Part shown: one piece after another, positions 6,547-13,075 of the stretch
How positions within the stretch are numbered: position 1 is the first letter of the stretch
How the letters are laid out: every line of letters begins with the position of its first letter
NCBI GenBank assembly: GCA_025353525.1
Contig: JANXOO010000669.1
Location: 1-13,075 of the forward strand
From: Schlesneria sp.
GTDB lineage: Bacteria > Planctomycetota > Planctomycetia > Planctomycetales > Planctomycetaceae
Length of the DNA stretch: 13,075 nt
Direction: 5' to 3'
The notes under the pieces: generated by a model
What the model was told of the DNA's origin: nothing
Seen by the model: the letters and a program-made list of their open reading frames with translations, nothing else
The model's database searches: none
Position numbers and translations under genes: made by a program

Positions 6547-7512
6547 CTACGAAATCGTCGAACAGACATCATCCATCAACCAGTGGTTGATGTCGCTAAG
6601 CATCTTTCTTGAGGGAACAGAACCGGCATCCTGATAAACCCGGGTGCCAATCTGCATTCCTGATGAATAGAGCACGCGACCGGCAGCGACCAGATCTCCA
6701 ACCTTCGACGAACGGGAGTTGGCCGATGTGGCAAGCAGGACTCGTTTGTTTTGCAAATCCCGAACGCGTCGCCCGGGAATCTGCAATTCGGGGAACGATC
6801 CGCAGAGGCAGGCGACTCCTCCGAACCACTGCGGCTTTTGCAAAATCAGCTCCATTGCCGCAGATGCTCCGGTACCGAATCCCGCCAGATAAATCCGTTC
6901 GCTGTGGATGTGATATTGGCGGCGAAGCATCAACACGAGCGATTCCACATCGTCGGTCAGCGTCCGGAGTTCGTCGCCGGTGGTTGACCAGCCGAAACCT
7001 TGTCCGCAGGCGACGTTTCCGCGAAGAGCCAACCCGATATAGTTTCGTTCGCTGATCTTCGGCAAAATCGTCGAAACTTCTGATTCCGACGCACCGTCGC
7101 CGTGGAACCAGACGACGAGTGGATAGGCGTAGCCCGCCTCGTAGTGTTCGGGCAGTTGAATTGAATGTGGACGATTCGTCGTCGGGCGATGCAGGAAGGG
7201 GCTCGATTTCCCTGCGTGCAGGGTTTCGATCAATTCGATAATCTCGCCGTGTGTCGGCAATTCTTCTTCATCGAATGTGGCCTCGACCACTGCATCATGG
7301 AACGAATCAGCGTCCTCGATCAAACTGGCGTCATCAGTTGAAGCGGGACCATCGAACGACCGTGGGCCGTCGAGCGATAATCGGGGTTCAAACGAAGCAA
7401 CGTCGTCGGCGGAGTTCTTCAAATCCTGAAACCTTCGGCCCCAGGGAGTTGAATCGAGTCGATCCGCGTCACCCGGCTGCGAACCGGAATCAAAAGAGGA
7501 GTGTTCGGTCAT
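6547..7512 (-). CDS. Alpha/beta-hydrolase (phospholipase/carboxylesterase-like) lacking the catalytic triad
   Basis: A 321-residue protein with an acidic, low-complexity N-terminal region (about 1-85, many Asp and Ser) and no signal peptide. An alpha/beta-hydrolase domain of the Abhydrolase_2/esterase type covers about 115-315. PLVVWFHGDGAS (131-142) is the strand plus oxyanion-hole HG. RIYLAGFGTGASAAMEL (206-222) is the nucleophile elbow, but the Ser of GxSxG is G213 (GFGTG). Where the family has a G-x-x-D acid motif, this protein has ATSANSRSSKVGD (261-273), with no obvious catalytic Asp. A His remains at H310 (INHW). It is therefore probably a non-catalytic binding or regulatory protein; this is inference from motif reading. 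GGAG lies 10 nt before the ATG. It is 102 bp downstream of the amidase gene on the same strand. Confidence 0.75.
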   Translation of the reverse strand: MTEHSSFDSGSQPGDADRLDSTPWGRRFQDLKNSADDVASFEPRLSLDGPRSFDGPASTDDASLIEDADSFHDAVVEATFDEEELPTHGEIIELIETLHAGKSSPFLHRPTTNRPHSIQLPEHYEAGYAYPLVVWFHGDGASESEVSTILPKISERNYIGLALRGNVACGQGFGWSTTGDELRTLTDDVESLVLMLRRQYHIHSERIYLAGFGTGASAAMELILQKPQWFGGVACLCGSFPELQIPGRRVRDLQNKRVLLATSANSRSSKVGDLVAAGRVLYSSGMQIGTRVYQDAGSVPSRKMLSDINHWLMDDVCSTIS

Positions 7513-7614
7513 TTCCGCAATTCTCCGAAAAGGTGGGTCGAGCTTTCGTGTCCCGCCATCGTCTGCACAGTTTGCGGGATTGAAGGTTCAACCCGCCCGG
7601 TCGTCCTGTCCGGC

Positions 7615-8382
7615 CTAAAAAAGTTTATCTGACAAAGCAATACTGTCTCGTACGTCACTCATGGGAAAATATTTCCCCGGGCATTCCGTTGCTTTGACAT
7701 CGTTGTGTCCGACAACCCTGTTTCCGGCAATCCCATATTCCCGTTTCAGCACACCGACAAGGCGTTTCACGGATGCGGTCTGAGCCTCACTTGGCGGAGT
7801 ATTTTCAAAGTTTCCGATCATGACAATTCCGATTCCATGCTGGTTGAAGTCGGCCACTCCTGCATGCGCTCCCTGAAGCTGCTGTCTCCAGCGGAACGTC
7901 GGCTCGATCTCGCCGTCTTCCATGCCATTCCCGTTGCCAATGACGAAGTGATAGCCAATCCCCAGCCACGAATTGCCTGCCTTGTCCTTACGTTTCAAAT
8001 GTTCCTGATGAATACTCTCGACGCTTCCACCGGTGGACGCGGTATGGTGCAAAACTATGTAATTCCAGTCTCTTGCTTCCAATTCGGGTTTCCACGGATT
8101 CGTCACCGTTATCGGATCGACCGGATGGGAGCCAGGCGGACTGAGTGGTTCAATCGGTTCGGGGACTGTTCGATCCGGGTATTTCGGTTCAGGGAATTCA
8201 GGGTTGGGGACCACCGGAGCGGTCCGCATCGGGGGTGAAATCGAGGTTGTTGGAGGGACAACTGCCGACTGGTAACAACCAGAGCAACCGACGCCGCAAA
8301 CGACCAGCCAGGCCCAGCTGAAAAATCGCCAGGGAACACTCTCGACAGGACGAGCATCACGAGAAGCCGGAACGTGCAACAT
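7615..8382 (-). CDS. Secreted N-acetylmuramoyl-L-alanine amidase (Amidase_2/PGRP fold)
   Basis: Zinc amidase predicted to cleave the bond between N-acetylmuramic acid and L-Ala of peptidoglycan. From ATG 8382 the product is 255 residues. A hydrophobic segment FFSWAWLVVCGVG (20-32) is followed by C33 and C36, suggesting a lipoprotein or other secreted protein, though the lipobox is imperfect. A Pro-rich linker covers about 43-98. The amidase domain (about 103-255) shows IVLHHTAST (109-117, zinc His), GIGYHFVI (141-148), HAGVADFNQHGIGIVMIGNFE (starting at 173), VVGHNDVK (H226) and ATECPGKYFP (C234). T232 and the Tyr in GYHF fill the usual catalytic positions. The frame is open to ATG 8484, which would add 34 residues before the signal segment; neither start has a Shine-Dalgarno, so the start is uncertain. 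Role: wall turnover or recycling, by inference. Confidence 0.88.
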   Translation of the reverse strand: MLHVPASRDARPVESVPWRFFSWAWLVVCGVGCSGCYQSAVVPPTTSISPPMRTAPVVPNPEFPEPKYPDRTVPEPIEPLSPPGSHPVDPITVTNPWKPELEARDWNYIVLHHTASTGGSVESIHQEHLKRKDKAGNSWLGIGYHFVIGNGNGMEDGEIEPTFRWRQQLQGAHAGVADFNQHGIGIVMIGNFENTPPSEAQTASVKRLVGVLKREYGIAGNRVVGHNDVKATECPGKYFPMSDVRDSIALSDKLF

Positions 8383-8766
8383 GCGTCGATCATTATCCCA
8401 TCCGTGGGCCCAGTCCATTGGGAATTTGCTCGCCAAAGCGGGGGTGCCAAGGCGAAGAGAACTGTAGTTTTGTCCTGAATTCATGTCAACATAGAGTGTT
8501 TTGGAGGCAGGGTTTCAGGTGGCGGTAGCGTACACGAACCCGTCAAGATTGGAGGGATTTGCGGGCTGTAAGCCCACCTGGACTGGCCGGAAAGTCTGTT
8601 TATTTCATCCCGACTCCGCATTTGCTGCAATACACGCGACTTTGAGCTGTTTTTGCCGTTTCACTGCAAATCGCTGAAGTTCGCGATAACCGGCTTTGGA
8701 AAACGCCGGGGGTGAACGGGCGTTCGGGCAACGCTGTGAAGCATTATTCGTGAGAACACTGCGGAT

Positions 8767-8863
8767 GTGCCACTGCTTCGGAGTCCTCGGAGCAGTGCTC
8801 TTGTTTTTGAAACTGCACCAGAAGAAGAGCACTGCTTGCCCGAAGACGGTCAAGCAGTGGCAC
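8767..8863. repeat. Large imperfect palindrome (possible interspersed element)
   Basis: The left arm 8767-8802 begins GTGCCACTGCTT and ends CAGTGCTCTT. The right arm 8825-8863 begins AAGAGCACTG and ends AAGCAGTGGCAC, the exact complements of those ends. The middle of each arm is also partly complementary (GTCCTCGG against CCGAAGAC), and the loop is 22 nt. Each arm itself holds CACTGCT and AGCAGTG in opposite orientations, a nested design. It could be a non-autonomous mobile element or a large structured RNA. A second full copy is not present in this window. Confidence 0.7.
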
Positions 8864-8924
8864 GAGCAGAAAAGAATTCGTTATACCTTTGCCGATAAGG
8901 GGCAATAATTCAATTCCGTACGAC

Positions 8925-8953
8925 TTGGACTTCTTCGACTGTGGCGCTATACT
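8925..8953 (+). promoter_or_regulatory. Candidate sigma-70 promoter for the peroxidase-redoxin pair
   Basis: TTGGAC (8925-8930) and TATACT (8948-8953) are spaced by 17 nt. The -10 box matches the consensus at five of six positions and the -35 box at three. Transcription starting near 8960 would give a leader of about 180 nt that includes the hairpin at 8966-8981. Confidence 0.35.
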
Positions 8954-9142
8954 CCGTTCGGTACAGGCGAACGTTTTCGCCGGGTGCGTCATCGAGTTCT
9001 ATATTTGCCAATCGTTGGCTTGGGCGCAAGGCACAGAACGACGCATCGTCGCTCGCCACAGAAACAGTCGATCGATGATTGCAGGGTTTGAAGAAAACGT
9101 CGTTCGTGTCCGCGAACAACGTATTTTCGAGGAAGGTCAGAA

Positions 9143-10378
9143 ATGAGATGCGTCGCGTTGATATTTGTTTTGGCAGCAATGTCGGGTCGCAGTTTTGCCG
9201 CTGAAACGGCCAGGGCCACAGTCGTTCTGGGAACCCCGGAATTGACGGCTGGCATTCCCGGTGAGGGCGACCTGACGACCGATCAGATTCAGAAATGGCT
9301 GGCCAACAAGGCCAACTTTCAGGAACTGGAAGTCGTTCTTCCGGCCGGATTGGCGCTCGGCACCAACAACATTTCGATCCCCAAAGACAATCCGATGACC
9401 CGAGCCAAAATCGAGCTCGGACGCCAGCTCTTTTTCGATACGCGACTTTCAGCCGATAACACGGTCAGTTGTGCCAGTTGCCATCACCCCGAGGACGGTT
9501 ACGGACGCAATACACAATTCGGAGTCGGAGTCGGCGGACAGATGGGAGGTCGGAATTCGCCGATCGCATTCAATCGCATTCTGAGTTCGGTACAGTTCTG
9601 GGACGGACGCGCGGCAACACTGGAAGATCAGGCAAAAGGTCCGATTGCCAATCCGATCGAAATGGGAAATACGCACGCTGCGGCTGTGAAGTCAGTCCAG
9701 GGCGTCGAAGGCTACCGGTTGCAGTTCGAGAAGGTCTTTCCTGGCAAGGGAATCTCGATTGATACGATTGCCCAGTCAATTGCCACATTCGAGCGTGCCA
9801 TCGTTACAGGGCCGTCTCCCGCCGACTTTTACGAACCGCTAATGGCCTTTGAAAAAGAATCGCGAGAGGAACTGAAAGATCTGGCGAAATTCAAAGAGGA
9901 AGATCGCGAATCGTATGACCAGTACTGGAAACTCAAACGAGTCAGTGATGCACACCCGATTTCGGAATCAGCGATTCGGGGTCGGGGATTGTTTTTCGGA
10001 AAAGCCCAGTGTACGGCATGCCACGCAGGAGCCAACTTTTCGGACGAAAAGTATCACAATATTGGCATAGGCATGGAAAAGCCGATGCCTGACCTTGGCC
10101 GGTTCGACCAGACAAAAGTCGACAAGGACAAAGGGGCATTCAAGACGCCAACCGTCCGCAATATCTCCCAGACAGGTCCCTACATGCACGACGGCAGTCA
10201 GAAAACTCTGGAAGAAGTCGTTGCATGGTACGATAAAGGGGGACATCCCAACTCCTTCCTGAGCGATAAAATCAAGAAACTCAATCTGACCGCACAAGAG
10301 AAAGAAGATGTCGTTACCTATATGAAGGCACTCCACGGAGAACTTCCACCCGTCCGCACGGATCGGCTGCCGAAGTAA
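9143..10378 (+). CDS. Di-haem cytochrome c peroxidase (CCP/MauG family), secreted
   Basis: A 411-residue extracytoplasmic enzyme. The N-terminus MRCVALIFVLAAMSGRSFA is a Sec signal peptide with likely cleavage near residue 19. Haem 1 is bound by CASCH (110-114) and haem 2 by CTACH (290-294). FKTPTVRN (333-340) and GPYMHDGS (345-352, candidate axial M348) are family signatures. FFDTRLSADNTVSCASCHHP marks the peroxidase N-domain. The family reduces H2O2 with electrons from small carriers, or oxidises protein substrates as in MauG. A highly charged segment at about 235-270, rich in Glu and Lys, lies just before the second haem domain. GGAAGG sits 6 nt before the ATG, a strong start. It is followed after 19 bp by the redoxin gene, so the two are probably one transcript. 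Confidence 0.95.
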   Translation: MRCVALIFVLAAMSGRSFAAETARATVVLGTPELTAGIPGEGDLTTDQIQKWLANKANFQELEVVLPAGLALGTNNISIPKDNPMTRAKIELGRQLFFDTRLSADNTVSCASCHHPEDGYGRNTQFGVGVGGQMGGRNSPIAFNRILSSVQFWDGRAATLEDQAKGPIANPIEMGNTHAAAVKSVQGVEGYRLQFEKVFPGKGISIDTIAQSIATFERAIVTGPSPADFYEPLMAFEKESREELKDLAKFKEEDRESYDQYWKLKRVSDAHPISESAIRGRGLFFGKAQCTACHAGANFSDEKYHNIGIGMEKPMPDLGRFDQTKVDKDKGAFKTPTVRNISQTGPYMHDGSQKTLEEVVAWYDKGGHPNSFLSDKIKKLNLTAQEKEDVVTYMKALHGELPPVRTDRLPK

Positions 10379-10397
10379 TCGTTTCAGGAGCAAACCA

Positions 10398-11024
10398 ATG
10401 CGCATGACCTTGACCGCATTTTTGATCTCCTGGATTTTCGTCGTCGCACCGGTGTTTGCCGGACAATACAACGAAGTGCTGAGTATCGGTGATCCGGCAC
10501 CCGCCTGGAACGAGTTGCCAGGAACTGACGGGAAAGCCCATTCATTTGGCGAGTTCAAAGACGACGAAGCGATCGTCATTGCGTTTACCTGCCTGAGTTG
10601 CCCAACTGCGGTCGACTACGAAAAACGATTCGATACTTTGGCCAAAAAGTACGGCGCACCAGATGGCACCGCTGGCAGAAAAGCGGGGTTTATTGCAGTG
10701 TGTGTCAACCGCGTGCCGGAAGATCGTCTCGACAAACTGACCGAACGAGCCAAACGCCAGCAACTCGCGTTTCCGGTTATCTATGATGAATCGCAGAAGA
10801 TCGCCCGGGACTATGGCGCGATCTTCACTCCTGAATACTACGTTCTGAACAAGCAACGGAAAGTGACCTACATGGGGGCGTTCGACGACGCAACCGATTC
10901 GACGAAAGTTTCAAAACATTTCGTTGAAGACGCATTGATTTCGACACTCGCCAATGAATCTGCCCCGATTAAAGAAACGCTCGCTCGAGGTTGTCGGATC
11001 CGGTATGCACCCTTGCGAAATTAA
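10398..11024 (+). CDS. Secreted redoxin/thioredoxin-fold protein (AhpC/TSA-like)
   Basis: A 208-residue protein with a signal peptide (MRMTLTAFLISWIFVVAPVFA). The thioredoxin fold covers about 26-185. SIGDPAPAWNELPGTDGK is the redoxin N-terminal strand. FTCLSCPTAVDYEKRF (63-78) carries the CxxC pair C65 and C68, FPVIYD is at 125-130, and FTPEYYVL (143-150) contains the cis-Pro P145. C199 near the C-terminus (ARGCRIRY) is a third cysteine. It probably acts as an extracytoplasmic thiol reductant or peroxidase-like partner. AGGAG is 7 nt before the ATG. The 19-bp spacing from the di-haem peroxidase suggests joint handling of oxidants or electron delivery, which is inference. The REP-like hairpin at 11048 follows 24 nt after the stop and may end the transcript. 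Confidence 0.9.
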   Translation: MRMTLTAFLISWIFVVAPVFAGQYNEVLSIGDPAPAWNELPGTDGKAHSFGEFKDDEAIVIAFTCLSCPTAVDYEKRFDTLAKKYGAPDGTAGRKAGFIAVCVNRVPEDRLDKLTERAKRQQLAFPVIYDESQKIARDYGAIFTPEYYVLNKQRKVTYMGAFDDATDSTKVSKHFVEDALISTLANESAPIKETLARGCRIRYAPLRN

Positions 11025-11047
11025 CGCGACCGGCAGCGGAGAATTTT

Positions 11048-11111
11048 CCGGCTTAAAAAGGGACCGGCTCCAGGACTTCCTCGTGCCCGTCCCCCATTTT
11101 TAAGCGTCCGG
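11048..11111 (-). repeat. Palindromic REP-like element, copy 2
   Basis: A diverged, inverted copy of the element at 227-291. It is bounded by CCGG (11048-11051 and 11108-11111). The arms are GCTTAAAAA and TTTTTAAGC with GGGAC/GTCCC inside, and the loop core CCTGGAGC is shared on the minus strand. Arm pairing is less perfect than in copy 1 because two bases are missing from one arm. It lies between the redoxin stop and the glycosyltransferase start, where it could serve as a hairpin terminator. Confidence 0.75.
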
Positions 11112-11155
11112 TATTTCGTTTCCTGGCAGTCGCCCAAAAGCTCACGCGGAATGTA

Positions 11156-12973
11156 TTGAGACGATTCACCAGGCGAATTCGCATCAAAGTGCCTGGAACT
11201 GAAAATTGTTTTGACGTTGCGGATATTGGCATTTTGACAAATGCCACATCCCCGGTCATCTGCGGTACCGGGAACTTTGTTCAGGAGCGATTTGCTGTGG
11301 CCGAACCGTGTCCGAACGCCGCAATCTTTTTCGCAAACGATTGCTATGGCACTCGAGGCGATCGGCTGATGGGTCGACAGGCGGCTGGCGAAGGCTTTTT
11401 GAACGGCTTCGTCGAATACAGTGGTGTCGACCGATTCTATTGTTATTGCAATCAGCGCAGCGCGGCGGACGAGTTCTGCGAATTCGTCGCGCCCGGACTC
11501 AACGGTCGCGGCGTCACATGGATCTCAAAGTTGCAACTGGCTGCCACAGCACAACCGGGAACTTTGTACCTTCCTGGTCCGGGCCTGGGGAGTTTTGCCT
11601 GGCAACGACAGCGGTTGGCCGATCAACGCGCGTTCAGTCTGTGCGGAGTCACCCATACGACGGCGTCCGAGACAGCGATGAAAATCATCACGGAACTTGT
11701 TACGGCACCGATCCAGCCGTGGGATGCGGTGATTTGTACGTCACACGCAGTCAAGTCCAACGTCGAACGACTGCTGGCAGGGCAACAGGATTATCTGAGA
11801 CTTCGTACCGGAGCAACCCGGTTCACGTCGCCACAATTGCCCGTCATCCCGCTCGGCGTCGACACGACGAAATTTGTCGATGATCCACAGGCGCGCAACC
11901 GCTGGCGAGCCGAATTACAGCTGACGGATGAAACGATAGCGGTTCTGTTCGTGGGGCGCCTCAGCTTCCATGCCAAAGCGCACCATGTCCCGATGTACAT
12001 GGCTCTCGAAGCGGCAGCCCAGGCATCTGGAAAACAGGTGACTTTCATCATGGCTGGCTGGTTTGCCAACGAACCGATCGAAAACATCTTTCGCGAGGAT
12101 GCCAAACGCTACTGCCCTTCCGTTCGTGTTGTTTTTCTTGACGGACGGAAGCCGGAAATCCGGTTTTCGATCTGGCAGGCGGCCGATGTCTTTCTTTCAC
12201 TGTCAGACAATCTACAGGAATCATTCGGGCTCACCCCGGTCGAATCGATGGCCGCAGGAGTTCCCGCCGTTGTCAGCGACTGGGACGGATATCGGGATAC
12301 GATTCGCGACGGAGTCGACGGATTTCGAATTCCGTGTATTTCACCGGCACCAGGATTTGGTGGCGACTTTGCAGCCCGATTTGAACTCGAACTGGACAAT
12401 TACGACCACTATTGTGCATCGACCAGCCAGTTTGTTGCTGTCGATATCGACAATGCAGCATCGGCACTCGTCAGGCTCTTCAATGATCGGGAACTTCGTC
12501 TGACGATGGGGGCTGCCGGTCGCTTGCGAGCAGCGCAGACATATGACTGGTCAACGATCATTCACCAATATCAGGCATTGTGGCAAAATCTGTCACAGTG
12601 TCGAGCGTCTGTTGAAGAGAGCGTACCTCGCCACAATCCGGCTTCGACGAATCCGGTTTTTCGCGATCCATGGTGGTTATTCGAAGGGCATGCGACCCGA
12701 GTTTTCGGGCTCGATGATCGCGTCCAGGCAAGCGCACGAGCCACTCCGGACGCATTGGACGCGCTGTGGAGAGGACAGGGAACATGCCCCGGGACCCTCT
12801 CAATCATTTTGCCAACTCAGGACGAGATCAGGCAACTCGTCGCGCGAGCAAGCACGCCAATGACTCTTCGCGAACTGACGGCGAACTTCCCGGAGGCTCG
12901 CCAGGCGCTGATCGCACGATCAGCGCTCTGGCTCGCGAAATACGGGTTAATGATTTTTCAGCCGCCGGAATAG
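11156..12973 (+). CDS. Family 4 glycosyltransferase (GT-B) with a C-terminal extension
   Basis: Transfers a sugar from an activated donor to a glycan or lipid acceptor; donor and acceptor are unknown. A TTG start at 11156 gives 605 residues. An N-terminal domain begins at about 24 (IGILTNATSPVICGTGNF). IPLGVDTTKF (231-240) precedes the donor domain, which shows VLFVGRLS (263-270), FIMAGWF (297-303) and the retaining-GT motif ESFGLTPVESMAAGVPAVVSD starting at 355 (E355 and E363, the E-x7-E pair). The GT4 domain ends near 480. Residues about 490-605 form an extra region of unknown function whose end, TLRELTANFPEARQ and WLAKYGLMIF, looks like a small helical or winged-helix domain. The start is uncertain: no ATG precedes residue 72, GTG at codon 12 is an alternative, and the frame stays open upstream through the REP-like element. 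No signal peptide is seen, so it is cytosolic or peripheral. Confidence 0.85.
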   Translation: MRRFTRRIRIKVPGTENCFDVADIGILTNATSPVICGTGNFVQERFAVAEPCPNAAIFFANDCYGTRGDRLMGRQAAGEGFLNGFVEYSGVDRFYCYCNQRSAADEFCEFVAPGLNGRGVTWISKLQLAATAQPGTLYLPGPGLGSFAWQRQRLADQRAFSLCGVTHTTASETAMKIITELVTAPIQPWDAVICTSHAVKSNVERLLAGQQDYLRLRTGATRFTSPQLPVIPLGVDTTKFVDDPQARNRWRAELQLTDETIAVLFVGRLSFHAKAHHVPMYMALEAAAQASGKQVTFIMAGWFANEPIENIFREDAKRYCPSVRVVFLDGRKPEIRFSIWQAADVFLSLSDNLQESFGLTPVESMAAGVPAVVSDWDGYRDTIRDGVDGFRIPCISPAPGFGGDFAARFELELDNYDHYCASTSQFVAVDIDNAASALVRLFNDRELRLTMGAAGRLRAAQTYDWSTIIHQYQALWQNLSQCRASVEESVPRHNPASTNPVFRDPWWLFEGHATRVFGLDDRVQASARATPDALDALWRGQGTCPGTLSIILPTQDEIRQLVARASTPMTLRELTANFPEARQALIARSALWLAKYGLMIFQPPE

Positions 12974-12985
12974 CCAGCGGGCTGG
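12974..12985. terminator. Small hairpin in convergent gap (weak terminator candidate)
   Basis: CCAG and CTGG flank CGGG immediately after the glycosyltransferase stop, in the 25-bp gap before the convergent DUF1080-type gene. The stem is short and has no T-run, so a terminator role is only a suggestion. Confidence 0.2.
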
Positions 12986-12998
12986 AAACAACCCAGGA

Positions 12999-13075
12999 TC
13001 AGTCGAGTCGCTTGACGCGGACATTTTTGTAATGAATCGTGCTTCCGGGATCATGAGCCTGGAATGCAAACGTTC
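12999..13075 (-). CDS. 3' end of a DUF1080 / 3-keto-disaccharide hydrolase family gene (partial)
   Basis: Only the last 24 codons are inside the window. On the minus strand they read FAFQAHDPGSTIHYKNVRVK then RLD and TGA (12999-13001). The pattern QxHDPGSxxHYKNxRxKRL at the very C-terminus is the hallmark last strand of the DUF1080 concanavalin-like domain, now called 3-keto-disaccharide hydrolase. These proteins are usually secreted and expanded in planctomycetes, where they act on carbohydrates. The start, signal peptide and any extra domains lie beyond the right edge. It converges with the glycosyltransferase. Confidence 0.85.
   Translation of the reverse strand, partial: TFAFQAHDPGSTIHYKNVRVKRLD

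Larger units (their letters stand above)
8485..9142. other. Non-coding divergent region between amidase and peroxidase genes
   Basis: About 650 bp without a credible gene. It contains a GGGCT/AGCCC hairpin (8563-8575), a large imperfect palindrome (8767-8863), a candidate promoter (8925-8953) and small dyads in the presumed peroxidase leader: GGCGAA/TTCGCC at 8966-8981 and GCCAA/TTGGC at 9007-9019. Short open frames crossing 8605-8992 on both strands read through the palindrome and resemble no family. Confidence 0.6.

Noticed and set aside
8605..8992. Short open frames on both strands over the large palindrome
   Set aside because: They read through the inverted repeat and show no domain, signal or ribosome site; best explained as repeat-derived.
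9968..10579. 203-codon minus-strand open frame
   Set aside because: It overlaps, in antisense, the second haem domain of the peroxidase and the redoxin start, both well supported.
227..11111. CRISPR array
   Set aside because: The two related palindromes are about 10.8 kb apart and inverted relative to each other; there are no regular repeats with spacers and no cas genes.

Overview
The window looks like chromosomal DNA from a planctomycete. That placement is inference from gene content: a C-terminal tail of the sugar-hydrolase/DUF1080 family that is expanded in Planctomycetota, a di-haem peroxidase paired with a secreted redoxin, a proline-rich secreted amidase, moderate GC, frequent GTG/TTG starts and dispersed palindromes between genes. 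No ribosomal or marker gene is present to name the genus. There is no tRNA, rRNA, CRISPR array, transposase gene or prophage.

Layout. Positions 1-354 have no confident gene: a weak leftward open frame runs off the left edge, followed by a palindromic repeat (227-291). A FAD-dependent oxidoreductase (355-1587, +) converges with ruvA (1611-2234, -, GTG start). A PAS-GAF-receiver signalling protein (2538-4256, +, GTG start) diverges from ruvA, behind a candidate promoter with a perfect TATAAT. Its 3' end is duplicated in the convergent gap that follows. A leftward block then reads, in transcription order, secreted amidase (8382-7615), alpha/beta-hydrolase-like protein lacking its catalytic residues (7512-6547), shikimate kinase aroK (6361-5807) and prepilin peptidase (5810-4509). 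The last two share an ATGA start/stop overlap. A roughly 650-bp non-coding stretch (8485-9142) holds a large imperfect palindrome and a candidate promoter. It is followed by a rightward pair, di-haem cytochrome c peroxidase (9143-10378) and redoxin (10398-11024). A second copy of the first palindromic repeat (11048-11111, opposite orientation) lies between this pair and a GT4 glycosyltransferase (11156-12973). The glycosyltransferase converges on the 3' tip of a DUF1080-type gene (12999-13075, -).

How the genes fit together. Most of the window is housekeeping or envelope biology: Holliday-junction processing, chorismate synthesis, pseudopilin maturation, peptidoglycan cleavage, glycan synthesis and extracytoplasmic redox chemistry. 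The peroxidase/redoxin pair and the aroK/prepilin-peptidase pair are the two convincing co-expressed units. I do not see a complete new multi-gene system. The most unusual items are the two related palindromic repeats, the duplicated and apparently truncated 3' end of the signalling gene, the receiver protein with a DHp-like remnant but no kinase domain, and the triad-less esterase-like protein.
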